Part shown: piece after piece, positions 28,986-39,518 of the stretch
Numbering within the stretch: position 1 is the stretch's first letter
How the letters are laid out: every line of letters starts with the position of its first letter
Source of the DNA: Streptomyces sp. P9-A4
GTDB taxonomy: Bacteria; Actinomycetota; Actinomycetes; Streptomycetales; Streptomycetaceae
Direction: 5' to 3'
Assembly: GCF_036634195.1 (NCBI RefSeq)
Contig: NZ_JAZIFY010000001.1
Location: forward strand, 3,482,501 to 3,546,500
DNA length: 64,000 bases
The notes under the pieces: model-generated
What the model was told of the DNA's origin: nothing
The model's database searches: none
Seen by the model: only the letters and a program-made list of their open reading frames with translations
Position numbers and translations under genes: made by a program

Positions 28986-31900
28986 TCAGGACAGCGTCTT
29001 GTACATCTGCCAGCCGCCACCGATCTTCGCCCGCGTCGCGAACGTGCCCGCGCCGGTGCCGTTGTAGCGCCACAGCACTCCAGCGGTGTCCCGAGCGACC
29101 AGGTCCGCCCTGCCGTCGCCGGTGATGTCACCGACGCCCGCGATCGCGTTGTAGCCCTGCCAGCCGCCGCCGACCTTCACACGGCCCCCCAGCGCACCCT
29201 TGCCGGTGCCGTAGTACCGCCACAGGACACCGGCGGCGTCGCGGGCCAGCACGTCACCGGCCTTGTCGCCGTTCAGATCACCGGTGCCGACGAGCGAGTT
29301 GTAGGCCTGCCAGCCGCCGCCCAGCCTCACGCGGTCCTTGAACTTCCCCGCGCCGTCGGCGGCGTACATCCACAGCTCACCGGCCGGGGTCCGGGCGAGG
29401 AGGTCCGTCCGGCCGTCGCCGGTCAGATCGCCGGGGGCGGTCAGCATGTTGTACGTCTGCCAGCCCGAACCGATCGTCAGCCGGGTCCCACCTGGTGAGA
29501 AGGCCTTCCCGCAGCCTCCGTCGTATCGGGTCAGCACGCCCGCGGAACTGCGGACGAGCACGTCGTTGCACCGGTCACCCGACAGGTCCCCGAACGGCAC
29601 GACCATCGACGTCGAGGGCCATCCGGCAGCCGAGGCCCCCGTCCCCAGCCCGCCGGTTCCCGTACCGGCCCGCACGGTCAGTGCCCCGGCCGAGGTGAGC
29701 GCGAGCAGGTCGCCCTTGCCGTCACCGCTGACGTCCCGCCACGCGGGAAGCTGCGCCGGAGCGCCACCGGTCACGTTCACCGAGCCGGTCACCGTCAGAT
29801 CGGCGCCGACCCCGTCGGCGGGCTTGGCGGTCAGAGTCCAGACGTACACACCGTTCCGCACGATCTTCCCGGAGGCGTTCTTGCCGTCCCAAGCGGCATC
29901 GACGCGGCCGCGCGCCTCGGCGCCGGAGACGGTACGGACCACGGTCCCGGTGGCGGACTCCTTCAGTGCCAGCTGCCACGCACCGGTGGGCTTGGAGGTC
30001 CACCAAGTGCCCGACCAGCGCGGGGCGGCGGTGGCCAGGTTGAACGTGGAGCCGCCGACGACGGAGTCGATCACGCTGACGGTCGGGGCGGGGACCCCGG
30101 TTCCGACGATACGGACGCGCTCGTCGTCGCCCGCGTAGGCGACGTGGCCGCCGAAACGGTCCACCGTCCAACCCAGGCGGGGCTTGTTGTTCGGCCCCAG
30201 GTCTGCGGCACTCACCAACAGGCGCTGCGGCACGGTGGAGCCAGTGGTGGGAAGCCCGGCGTGCAGGTCGAAGAGCTGCAGGCCTTCCCCGCTCTGCCGG
30301 ACGAGGTAGCCGTCGCCGAGCAGGACGTTGCGGATGTTGCGTCCCGGCACGCGCATGGTCCGCTTGGTCAGGCGGTCGTAGACACCCGACCCCACCTCGG
30401 GACCCCACTCGCTGTCCTCGCAGGACCAGTACACCAAACGACCCGCAGCCTGGAGTTCCCTCGGCACGCACCCGTTGGGTGTGGTGAAGGACGCTCCGGC
30501 GGCACCGGACGGCAGGGTCTTCGACGTGATCATCGGGCTGTCTTTGGCCACGCTCCACAGGGTGGAGCCCCACACCGCGCCCAGAGCGGAGTCGGTCCGC
30601 TGGAGGACGGTCCCGCCTGTCGGGGGCTTGAACTCGACGACGGACGGCGAGTCGCCGGTGACGCCGGTGACGGTCACGCCGAACCGGCCGGAGAGGTCCT
30701 CCACCCGGTCCCCGCCCGTGTCGATGCGCGGTCCCCAGCCGCTCTCGCCGTTCTTGTAGAGCAGCGTGTACCCCCCTTGATCGACGGCCGTCCGCTGTCC
30801 GTGGAAGCCGTCGCCGCTCGCCAGTAGGGAGACACAGCGGTCCGAAATGAACGTGACGCAGTTCCCGCCGCCGGTCCTCAGCAACCCGTCCACGGTCGTA
30901 CGGACCGGCTGCGGCTGCCCGGCGGAACTCAGCCAGGTGCTCCGGTACACGCCGTAGTAATCGCCCGGCTGGTAGTAGGTGCTGTTCTCGGCCGTGGTCA
31001 GGATGCCGGCACCCAGGGAGAGGCCGTAGACGCGGGCGGGCATGGGAGCGACGGTCCGGACGCGACGCGCCTCCACCCCGCCGCCAGCGGTCGGTACGAG
31101 CCGGTGCACGGCCCAGTCGATGTCGCCCCGGTCCTCCGCGGTCTTCGCTCCGGCGACGAGCGCGGTGCCGTCGGGCGCGAGGACGACCTGCGCATACGCC
31201 TGTCGCAGCACGGGCGGGGCCAGGTGCTCTCCCTCCTCCGGAAGGCTCCACAGCTCTGAACCCCGGTACTCGTTGTTGCCGGGGTTCTGGCGCTGGACCG
31301 CCAAAATGGCTGTACCAACGGGGACGATGGTCGCGTCGTAGGAGACAGAGCCGGTGTTGACGGTACGAAGCACGGTGTGCGGAGCGGCACGGTCCAGGAG
31401 ATCGCTCCCGTCCCGCAGGATCGTCCCTGCGCCAAGCCGGAAACTACGGACGCTCCATGGATCGTCGGGCACCGGACGGTCGGGGAGAGGCTTTGCCACC
31501 CCGTCCGAGAGGTCTACGAGGACCCAGCGCCCCCACCCTCCGGTGGAGTCCTTGTACCGGAGGATGAGCGACGTCGCGTCGGCGTCCTCCAGCCCACCGA
31601 GCGCGGCCCCCTCGGGGAAGCCGGTGACCGGTGTGTCCGTCACCTGGCCGGCCTCGTACCGCAGCAGGTGATAGCCGGTCGGCGCGTCCGCCTCACCTGT
31701 ACGGGTCAGGACGGTGTCGCCGAACGTCCCGACGTACGACTGCCCTTCGGGCAGGCGTACGTCGGCGAACACAGCGCCCGCGCCTTTCTGAAGCGTCACA
31801 TGGGGTGCGGGGGCGGCGGAGTAGAGGGCGACGGTGTCGGAGCCGTCGCCGTAGTAGCCTCCGCCCTCGATGTGCAGCCGGTGGCGGTAGTCCCAGTAGC

Positions 31901-32222
31901 CGTTCTCGAAGTCGTAGCGCGGCATCTCGGGCAGAGTGACGGCGAGAGGTGACGCCGAGCCCGTCGCATAGTCGATCCACAGGAGGCGGTTGTCGCCCTC
32001 CTGCGCCAACAGGTAGCCGGTCTCACCCGCGTTGAGGATCGAGGTGGCACGCGGTGAGAAGCGCGGGGCCGCAGGCAGGACGGTCACGTCCGGGGCCGAG
32101 TCGGCGAACGCCGGCGGCGCCATGATTCCCGATGTCGACGCTGTCAGCGTCGCCAGCGTCAGCGCGAGAGCGGCACGGGTTCGGCCGTTTCCGCGCAGCC
32201 GGGCGTTGCTCGTAGGAGACAA
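28986..32222 (-). CDS. Large secreted FG-GAP/VCBS-repeat protein
   Basis: A protein of about 1078 residues. A signal peptide (RTRAALALTLATLTASTSGI, cleaved near AFA-DSAP) is followed by a long beta-propeller-like region. A FlgD-type Ig-like segment (GRVDAAWDGKNASGKIVRNGVYVWTL) precedes C-terminal FG-GAP/VCBS-type repeats with Ca-binding loops: SGDGKGDLL, TGDGRTDLLAR, NGDKAGDVLAR and TGDGRADLVAR, each joined by LGGGWQxYN. Such proteins are extracellular; their role in Streptomyces is unclear. The chosen TTG start has GGGAGGG eight bases upstream. Longer starts would place the signal peptide inside the protein. It is the only gene of cassette 2. Confidence 0.8.
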   Translation of the reverse strand: MSPTSNARLRGNGRTRAALALTLATLTASTSGIMAPPAFADSAPDVTVLPAAPRFSPRATSILNAGETGYLLAQEGDNRLLWIDYATGSASPLAVTLPEMPRYDFENGYWDYRHRLHIEGGGYYGDGSDTVALYSAAPAPHVTLQKGAGAVFADVRLPEGQSYVGTFGDTVLTRTGEADAPTGYHLLRYEAGQVTDTPVTGFPEGAALGGLEDADATSLILRYKDSTGGWGRWVLVDLSDGVAKPLPDRPVPDDPWSVRSFRLGAGTILRDGSDLLDRAAPHTVLRTVNTGSVSYDATIVPVGTAILAVQRQNPGNNEYRGSELWSLPEEGEHLAPPVLRQAYAQVVLAPDGTALVAGAKTAEDRGDIDWAVHRLVPTAGGGVEARRVRTVAPMPARVYGLSLGAGILTTAENSTYYQPGDYYGVYRSTWLSSAGQPQPVRTTVDGLLRTGGGNCVTFISDRCVSLLASGDGFHGQRTAVDQGGYTLLYKNGESGWGPRIDTGGDRVEDLSGRFGVTVTGVTGDSPSVVEFKPPTGGTVLQRTDSALGAVWGSTLWSVAKDSPMITSKTLPSGAAGASFTTPNGCVPRELQAAGRLVYWSCEDSEWGPEVGSGVYDRLTKRTMRVPGRNIRNVLLGDGYLVRQSGEGLQLFDLHAGLPTTGSTVPQRLLVSAADLGPNNKPRLGWTVDRFGGHVAYAGDDERVRIVGTGVPAPTVSVIDSVVGGSTFNLATAAPRWSGTWWTSKPTGAWQLALKESATGTVVRTVSGAEARGRVDAAWDGKNASGKIVRNGVYVWTLTAKPADGVGADLTVTGSVNVTGGAPAQLPAWRDVSGDGKGDLLALTSAGALTVRAGTGTGGLGTGASAAGWPSTSMVVPFGDLSGDRCNDVLVRSSAGVLTRYDGGCGKAFSPGGTRLTIGSGWQTYNMLTAPGDLTGDGRTDLLARTPAGELWMYAADGAGKFKDRVRLGGGWQAYNSLVGTGDLNGDKAGDVLARDAAGVLWRYYGTGKGALGGRVKVGGGWQGYNAIAGVGDITGDGRADLVARDTAGVLWRYNGTGAGTFATRAKIGGGWQMYKTLS

Positions 32223-32345
32223 AGTGAGGTCCCTCCCCAGGGCCAAGAGACAGGAGGCGCACGGCGTCGGCTCGTCCAGCCGCGCGAGTACGAGCGAAAG
32301 GCCCCCCAGCCGTACCGCCTCATGCAAGCGCCGCGATGCTAACAG
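32223..32345 (-). promoter_or_regulatory. Conserved leader of the FG-GAP gene, repeated at 57 kb
   Basis: About 120 bp upstream of the FG-GAP start is repeated at roughly 80% identity at 57087-57215, where no FG-GAP gene follows. Shared blocks include GAGGTCCCTCCCC, AGTACGAGCG, AAGGCCCCCC and GCCGCGATGC. The stretch from here to att copy 3 has no gene. Confidence 0.5.
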
Positions 32346-32480
32346 CAGAGCCGAGTAGCGCTCAGAGGACATCCGCAGGGCGCGCGAGGGCGCATGCAAG
32401 GCCCTGGCCCGCTCCTTCTGCGCGCGATCGCGGCGGCGTGGTGGGCCGCGGGCGGCAAGGACGGGCGTCGGCACCTCATG

Positions 32481-32526
32481 CCCCAACCGTGCCCTTGAGG
32501 ACGGACAACAGCGGTCGACACAGGTG
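32481..32526. repeat. Arm-like motif before att copy 3
   Basis: CCGTGCCCTTGAGG, then ACAACAGCGGTCGACAC, 81 bp before the att core. It matches the motif at copies 4-6. Confidence 0.65.
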
Positions 32527-32606
32527 CCCACGAGCCTGCCGAATGAACGTCGGCTGAGCATGTTTCCGCAGTTCAGAGGCAGGATAGCCCGGCCAGGCAA
32601 CGGTGA

Positions 32607-32682
32607 TTCCCAAGCTTATAGCGCGGGTTCGATTCCCGTCATCCGCTCCACAGCACAGCCCCAGGTCAACGACCTGGGGCTG
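32607..32682 (+). repeat. att copy 3 (tRNA-Gly 3' half plus hairpin)
   Basis: The core 32607-32648 is identical to the tRNA; the hairpin is at 32656-32682. Confidence 0.92.
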
Positions 32683-32769
32683 TTGCTTTTCGGCGAGACT
32701 CTTCTCAGCTACTTCGCGCTGCGGACGTGAACGGCCGCAGCGGATATGTGTGGGCGCATACTGGCAGCA

Positions 32770-32991
32770 ATGACAAAGCCAAGTGCACCGAAGCGCTTTT
32801 TGCCCACCAGCCCCTTCAAAGCCCCGGTCGTGCTGCCTCCTAAGCAGTTCGCCGTAGGCGACCAGGTCACACACGACGTGTACGGCCTCGGCCGGGTCAT
32901 CGGCATAGAGGAGGGGATCGCGGCGGTCGTGGACTTCAGCTCGACGCAAAAGCGGATCTCAAGTCCGTACGCCAAGATGAGCAAGCTGTAG
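32770..32991 (+). CDS. Small conserved protein with SH3/KOW-like segment
   Basis: A 73-residue protein. After a Pro/Lys-rich N-terminus (TKPSAPKRFLPTSPFKAP) it has a compact beta segment (FAVGDQVTHDVYGLGRVIGIEEGIAAVVDF), the pattern of SH3/KOW- or CarD-like nucleic-acid-binding barrels. I recall close relatives in other streptomycetes annotated as hypothetical. No clear ribosome site precedes the ATG, so it may be leaderless. It is the first gene of cassette 3. Confidence 0.6.
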   Translation: MTKPSAPKRFLPTSPFKAPVVLPPKQFAVGDQVTHDVYGLGRVIGIEEGIAAVVDFSSTQKRISSPYAKMSKL

Positions 32992-33239
32992 GACCACCGT
33001 GCCCGGTCACGGCACACCAGATCCGTTCACGGACCCGCACTGAAGAGGACCCCTCTCATCGACCTGACCTCGCCGTTCTCCGCTCCGGAAGGGGCGTCCC
33101 CCTGCGCCGCTGCAGCATCACCGCATCCCACGACAAATCCCTTCCAGGCGCCCGACTTCGGGGAGATCGAAGCCTTCCTGTTCGACGAGGATGCGCAAGC
33201 GTCAGCCTCTGGCACGAGTGCGGCTCGACGCGAGGCAGG

Positions 33240-33560
33240 CTAGCTCCCACTCGTGACGATGGCTTCGGCATCGGGCCACGAGGCGGATCCGTTTCCGTCT
33301 CCGTCCACGGCGTGCGCCGACCAGCTCCGTGCGGGTGCGACGGACTCTGATCCGCCGCCGGACGAGGCGGCGGTGAGCGGGCGCATGCGCATGGCGGCAT
33401 GGATGAGGTCGGCCACGAACAGCACGATGCCGATGATGAGCAGGAGGAGGAGCCCGTCAACGACGGCGCCGATGATCAGGGCCAGGAAAAGGCGACATGA
33501 GTGGCGCCGCCTCGGTCGGACGGGAAGCTCAGCGGCGGGCCAGCCGGCAGGTGGCCCCAC
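33240..33560 (-). CDS. Possible small membrane protein
   Basis: A frame of about 106 residues with one or two hydrophobic segments (LFLALIIGAVVDGLLLLLIIGIVLFVADLI), then a polar tail with Asp/Gly/Ser. The GTG start is weak. A similar hydrophobic segment (VIAAIVLGIIGAVAEGLFCLLIV) exists without a credible start on the minus strand near 43.3 kb, at the end of cassette 4. It may be a real short gene or a relic. Confidence 0.35.
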   Translation of the reverse strand: MGPPAGWPAAELPVRPRRRHSCRLFLALIIGAVVDGLLLLLIIGIVLFVADLIHAAMRMRPLTAASSGGGSESVAPARSWSAHAVDGDGNGSASWPDAEAIVTSGS

Positions 33561-33589
33561 CCGCCGCAGGCCCGGCGCCGTCAGCGCGG

Positions 33590-34275
33590 TCAGTCTCCGG
33601 GAACGACGAGCCCCGACTCGTACGCCACGATCACGAGCTGCGCCCGGTCGCGTATCCCCAACTTCCCCATGATCCGGCTCACATGGGTCTTCGCCGTGAG
33701 GGGACTCAGGGCCAGCGCGTCGGCGATCTCGGTGTTGTTGAGGCCCCGGGCCACGAGGGTGAGGACTTCCCGTTCCCGCGCGGAGAGCGGGTCCAGGGCG
33801 GCGGGGGCCGGGGCGGAGCCGGGGATGCGCAGGACCCGGGCGATCAGCCGGGCCGTCGGGCCCGGGGAGAGGAGGGACTCGCCGCCGGCCACCGTACGGA
33901 TGGCGGCCAGGAGTTCCGCCGGCCTGGTGTCCTTCACCAGGAAGCCGGAGGCCCCGGACCGCAGCGCTTCGACCACGTTCTCGTCGGTGTCGTACGTCGT
34001 GAGGACCAGGACCTTCACCCCGGCCAGGTCTTCGGCGGAGGCGATGAGCCGGGTCGCCTCGATGCCGTCGGTGCCCGGCATCCTGATGTCCATGACGACC
34101 ACGTCGGCCCGCTCGGAGTGGGCGAGGTCGAAGGCTTCGCGCCCGTTGCCCGCCTGTCCGACGACCTCCATGTCGGGAGCCGATTCGATGAGCATCGCGA
34201 AGGCTGCCCGTACGAGGGTCTGGTCGTCCGCGAGGAGGACGCGGATCACGCGGTCGTGCCCGACGGGTGGCGTGG

Positions 34276-34279
<4 letters not shown>
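33590..34279 (-). CDS. NarL/LuxR-family response regulator
   Basis: A 229-residue regulator. The receiver has LLADDQTLVR, phosphoacceptor Asp in VVMDIRMPGTDG and Lys in GFLVKDTRP. The LuxR HTH reads LSAREREVLTLVARGLNNTEIADALALSPLTAKTHVSRIMGKL. It is translationally coupled to the histidine kinase gene (four-base overlap). With the MMPL transporter just upstream it forms a three-gene operon, and regulation of that exporter is the obvious guess. Confidence 0.9.
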
Positions 34280-35448
<1,169 letters not shown>

Positions 35449-35473
35449 TTCTGCCACCCGGACATCGTCGCTC

Positions 35474-37636
35474 TCATCGCCGGCCGCCGACCAGTTCGAG
35501 TGCGGGTCCGGAAACCGGGGCCGAGGCACCAGAAGGCCGGCCCGGCCACCACACCCTGCGGCCGAGCAACACACTGGCACTGGTCACCAAGTACGTGCGG
35601 ACCAGGAAAGTGTCCAAGATCACCCCGACCGCGACGACCGTGCCCATCTCCACGAACATCACCAGCGGCAGCGAGGCGAGCACCCCGAAGGTCGCCGCCA
35701 GGACGATGCCGGCCGAGGCGATCACTCCGCCGGTGGTGCGGAGCGCGATCAGAGCGGCTTGCCTCGGCTCGGCGCCGCCCCGGGTCTCCTCGCGGGTGCG
35801 GTGCATCAGGAAGATGCCGTAGTCGACGCCGAGGGCGACCAGGAAGACGAAGGTCAGCAGCGGCAGCCCCGGGTCGACGCCGGTGAAGCCCAGCACCGGG
35901 CCGAAGACCATTCCGCCGATGCCCAGCGCCGCGCCCCACACCAGCACGACGGCGGCGACCAGGAGCAGCGGGGCGATCAGGCTGCGCAGCAACAGGGTGA
36001 GGACGAGCAGCACCGCGGCGAGGACCAGGGGGATGACGATCAGGCGGTCGTGGGAGTTGGTGGTGGCCAGGTCGAGTTGCCGGGCGCTCGCGCCGCCCAC
36101 GTGCGCGCCGTCGAGTTCGGCCCGCAGGCGTTCGATGACGGCGGTCTCCCCCGCAGACTCCGGCGCGGACTCGGTGGTGACGGCGATCTCGGTCCAGCCG
36201 CCGCCGCTGCGGCCCCGCTCGGCGCTCGCGACGCCTTCGACGGACCTGGCTCCGGCGAGAATCCGGTCGGCCGTTTCGGTGGGCGCCATGACCTCTATCG
36301 GCCGGCTGCTGCGATCCGGGAAGGCCTTGGCCAGCGTTCCCATGGCGGCGATCGACTCGGGCTTGCTGGTGAAGCTGTCCTCCCTCTTGAGCGCTCCGGG
36401 CAGGTTGAGCACACCGAGCGCCAGCGCACCCAGCAGCACGACTCCTGTCACGAGCACGGCGGCCGGACGCTTGCCCGCCGAACTCCCCATCGCGGCGAAG
36501 ACGTTCGGTCCGCGCTGCTTGGGTTCGCTGCCGTACGCGGGGATCAACGGCCAGAACACGCGCCGTCCGAGCAGCACCAGGACCGCCGGCAGCAGCGTCA
36601 TCATCGCGATCAGCGCGCACAGCACGCCCACCGCTCCGACCGGGCCGAGGCCACGGATGTTGTTGAGGTCGGCGGCGAGCAGACAGGCCAACCCCGCCAC
36701 GACGGTCCCACAGGAGGCCAGCACGGCCGGCCCGCAACCGCGCAGCGCGGTGCGCATCGCATCGTACGGAAGCGGGGTACGGCGCAGTTCGTCACGGTAG
36801 CGGGCGACGAGCAGCAGTGCGTAGTCCGTGCCGGCGCCGAACACCAAGACCGTCATGATCCCGGCGCTCTGGCTGGTCACGGTGAGTCCGAAGCCGGAGG
36901 CGAGCCCGTACACGGCGGCCCGCGCGCAGACGGCCCCCGCCCCGACCACCACCAGCGGCACCAGCCAGAGCACCGGGCTGCGGTAGGTGAGGATCAGGAG
37001 CAGGGCCACCACCAGGCCGGTCGCCAGCATCAGCGTCCCGTCGATGGAGCCGAACACCTCCTTGGCATCGACTTCGACGGCGCTGTCGCCGCCGACCCAC
37101 ACGGTCAGCCCGTCGGCGCCGCGCGCGTGGACCCGTACACCCTCGACGAAGGCCTTCTTCGCGGCGTCGTCCGTGCCGGGCGCGGCCGTGGACACCGCGT
37201 ACATGAGAGTGGTGCCGTCTCCGGAGGGAACGCCGGGTCCCCGGAGGGTCGCGCCGAAGTCCCGAGGATCCTTCGACGTGGCAAGCAAGGCGGGGGACTT
37301 GGCGGACCCGGCATCCGTCGTACCCGCCGGGACCGTGACCACCGCGATCTGCCGTTCGGCGGTGTCCCGGTCTGCGGCGGTCAGCCCGCCGTCGCGGCGG
37401 TAGACGAGCAGCACGCCGGTCGCCTCGCCGCCGGGCAGCATCTCCTGGAGCCTGGCCACCTGCGTCGAGTCGGCGCCCGACGGCAGATAGTCCGCCGTCC
37501 GGTCACGCTGTACGTCCGCGAGCCTGCCCGCGAACGACCCGGCGACGGCGATCACGATCACCCACAACGCCAGTACGCCCCACGGAACCACCTTGCGGTA
37601 TCTACCTGTTCGCGCTGTACACCCTGTCTGCCCCAT
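35474..37636 (-). CDS. MMPL family transporter
   Basis: A 720-residue RND-type exporter. It has two repeats, each with one helix, a large periplasmic-side loop and a bundle of five helices. Typical segments are GAGTDYALLLVARYRDEL in helix 4-5 of the first half and LGVDYGIFLMHRTREE in the second, with the functional Asp of the Asp-Tyr pairs. MMPL proteins export lipids or hydrophobic metabolites. It begins an operon with the kinase and regulator. The start MGQTGCTART was chosen; a longer frame adds 19 Pro/Gly-rich residues. Confidence 0.88.
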   Translation of the reverse strand: MGQTGCTARTGRYRKVVPWGVLALWVIVIAVAGSFAGRLADVQRDRTADYLPSGADSTQVARLQEMLPGGEATGVLLVYRRDGGLTAADRDTAERQIAVVTVPAGTTDAGSAKSPALLATSKDPRDFGATLRGPGVPSGDGTTLMYAVSTAAPGTDDAAKKAFVEGVRVHARGADGLTVWVGGDSAVEVDAKEVFGSIDGTLMLATGLVVALLLILTYRSPVLWLVPLVVVGAGAVCARAAVYGLASGFGLTVTSQSAGIMTVLVFGAGTDYALLLVARYRDELRRTPLPYDAMRTALRGCGPAVLASCGTVVAGLACLLAADLNNIRGLGPVGAVGVLCALIAMMTLLPAVLVLLGRRVFWPLIPAYGSEPKQRGPNVFAAMGSSAGKRPAAVLVTGVVLLGALALGVLNLPGALKREDSFTSKPESIAAMGTLAKAFPDRSSRPIEVMAPTETADRILAGARSVEGVASAERGRSGGGWTEIAVTTESAPESAGETAVIERLRAELDGAHVGGASARQLDLATTNSHDRLIVIPLVLAAVLLVLTLLLRSLIAPLLLVAAVVLVWGAALGIGGMVFGPVLGFTGVDPGLPLLTFVFLVALGVDYGIFLMHRTREETRGGAEPRQAALIALRTTGGVIASAGIVLAATFGVLASLPLVMFVEMGTVVAVGVILDTFLVRTYLVTSASVLLGRRVWWPGRPSGASAPVSGPALELVGGRR

Positions 37637-37902
37637 CTCGGGCCCCCCGCATGGACTCGGACCGGTGGCCCCCGATGGCCCGCCCGGTTGCATCCAGCGT
37701 TCCGTCTTCGACGCACCGTTCCGTCACACCGACGCAGGAGATCGCCCCTACTCCCCCGGGTGTCCCGGACCTTCCCGTACTCCCCGGGGAGTAACGCTGC
37801 GCGCCGTCGGCGGGGAGGGGGCCTACCCCTGCGGCGGTGAGCCGGCCGCGCCGGTGAACGCGGCCGAGCGGGAGGCGTTCGACTCCGTTGCCGTCGAGGA
37901 CG
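37637..37902. other. Upstream region of the MMPL operon, no gene seen
   Basis: This interval between the MMPL start and the arm-like motif contains no convincing coding sequence. It must include the promoter of the MMPL/two-component operon, but I see no clear consensus. Confidence 0.5.
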
Positions 37903-37948
37903 TGCCCCGACCGTGCCCTTCAGAGCGGTGACCAGCGGTCACCAATGG
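37903..37948. repeat. Arm-like motif before att copy 4
   Basis: CCGACCGTGCCCTTCAGAG followed by CGGTGACCAGCGGTCACC, 81 bp before the att core. Confidence 0.65.
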
Positions 37949-38028
37949 CGCCAGGCGAGCCCTCGGACGGCGAATCCGACAGGCGAAACACCAGGTCAGG
38001 ACCCCATGCGGCGCGATGGTGGCATTGA

Positions 38029-38106
38029 TTCCCAAGCTTATTGCGCGGGTTCGATTCCCGTCATCCGCTCCATAGCGAAGCCCCAGGTCAGCGACCCGGG
38101 GCTTCG
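38029..38106 (+). repeat. att copy 4 (tRNA-Gly 3' half plus hairpin)
   Basis: The core 38029-38070 has one difference from the tRNA (CTTATTGC for CTTATAGC); the hairpin is at 38076-38106. Confidence 0.92.
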
Positions 38107-38336
38107 TTGTTGTCTGGACCTCTTGGGGACTCCTCCCGCACCACCTACGCGGCGCCATGGCGTCGCGCGGGTGCGCCTCTGGCTGGAGCCTGACGCGCAA
38201 CCGCGGCGGACCCTGGGGCGGCTCGGCCGGGAGACGCTCGCGCGCGCACGGGACTCGGCAGGACTGGACCGTCTCCGGTCCGAGGTCAGCCTCCGGGAAG
38301 TCCGTCACAGGGCCCATCGCGTGGGCTGAACCGCTT

Positions 38337-39518
38337 CTACCCTCCACTCGGAACGACTTGGTCCTGCGGGGCGGGTAGCTCCGGTCTTCCCTGTGCGGGT
38401 ACGGATCCCGATCCTGTGGCCCGGCCGGGTGCCGCCTGCCGCATTCCGGTGCGCTGTGCCGCACGGCGCCACAGTCGGGGCAGGAAGATGTAGAAGCGGT
38501 CGGGCAGGAACACGGCGTCCGCGATGATCATCGCGCCGGAGAACAGCGGCAGCCCCATGAGTACGGCGATGCCGATGTGCATCCCGAGCAGCACGGCAAG
38601 AACGGGATACTTGAGCCGGCCGAAGAGTACGAACGGGAAGGCGACCTGGACGAGCACCGTGACGTAGCCGGTGATCGCGATCACCATCGGGAAATCGTCC
38701 ACGAGGTGGGAGAGCGCGGGCCAGGGCTGGAACAGTTCGAGGTTCAGCGCGTAGTGCAGAGCGGTGCCGCCGCCCCAGGTGGAACCCTGGACCTTGTACA
38801 GGCCGGCCGATCCGTAGAGGAAGCAGACCTGTGCGGCGATGACGAAGACGCCGCAGTTGTGCACCACGGTGGTCAAGGTGACGCGGGCGTGGTGGAGTTC
38901 CTGCGCGTACAAGCCCCGCACCGGCTCCGGCACGTCGCCCGCACGAGCCGACTTGAGCCGGTCGCGGCGCGCGTCCAGGGACCAGCGCCGACCACACGCG
39001 GTCAGGACGAGGTACACGGCCATCAGCAGGACCAGGTTGTCGCCCCCGTCCGTCATGAAGATCGACCTCGCGTGGAACGAGATCACCACGACGGCGAAGA
39101 GGACGGACATGACGCGGGTCCGCCAGCCCAGGATGAACAGTACGGACGTGACGACGGCCATCGCGTAGCAGAACTCGAAATAGGCGGGGCTGTCGGACAG
39201 GGTCAGGACGCTGTTCCAGCCCGTCTGCTCGAAGAGCTGTTCCGCCAGCGCAGGCGTCCAAGGGGATTCGGGTCCCCAGATCTCTCCACGGTGCGGGAAC
39301 TCGCGGAGCAGGAAGACCAGGTAGAGCAGCCCGTAGCCGATGCGCAGCACCGAGGCGGCATACAAGGACACCGGGCGGCCGGTGAGGAGGGCCCACAGAG
39401 CGCCGACCTGGCCGAGGAGCCACTGACGGGCGGCTCCGACGAGCGAAGTCCCCGGACTCAGGGGGCGTTGTGGTGCGGCTGCCGCAGGGGAGGGCCGGGA
39501 GGGCTGCTCAATTCCCAT
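38337..39518 (-). CDS. HTTM-domain (vitamin K gamma-carboxylase-like) membrane protein
   Basis: A 393-residue polytopic protein. After a Pro/Ala-rich N-terminus it has about eight hydrophobic helices with the HTTM pattern (LRIGYGLLYLVFLLREFPHRGEIWGPESPW, FILGWRTRVMSVLF, LMAVYLVLTACGRRWSLD, and GSAGLYKVQGSTWGGGTALHYAL). This domain is shared with gamma-glutamyl carboxylases, but bacterial members have no proven carboxylase activity. It overlaps the upstream DUF5819 gene by 11 bases. HTTM and DUF5819 often occur as a pair and may form one membrane complex. Confidence 0.82.
   Translation of the reverse strand: MGIEQPSRPSPAAAAPQRPLSPGTSLVGAARQWLLGQVGALWALLTGRPVSLYAASVLRIGYGLLYLVFLLREFPHRGEIWGPESPWTPALAEQLFEQTGWNSVLTLSDSPAYFEFCYAMAVVTSVLFILGWRTRVMSVLFAVVVISFHARSIFMTDGGDNLVLLMAVYLVLTACGRRWSLDARRDRLKSARAGDVPEPVRGLYAQELHHARVTLTTVVHNCGVFVIAAQVCFLYGSAGLYKVQGSTWGGGTALHYALNLELFQPWPALSHLVDDFPMVIAITGYVTVLVQVAFPFVLFGRLKYPVLAVLLGMHIGIAVLMGLPLFSGAMIIADAVFLPDRFYIFLPRLWRRAAQRTGMRQAAPGRATGSGSVPAQGRPELPAPQDQVVPSGG

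Noticed and set aside
33058..33243. Open plus-strand frame encoding a short acidic peptide (PFQAPDFGEIEAFLFDED)
   Set aside because: No acceptable start codon or ribosome site; kept only as a curiosity, though a CTG start at 33040 is possible.
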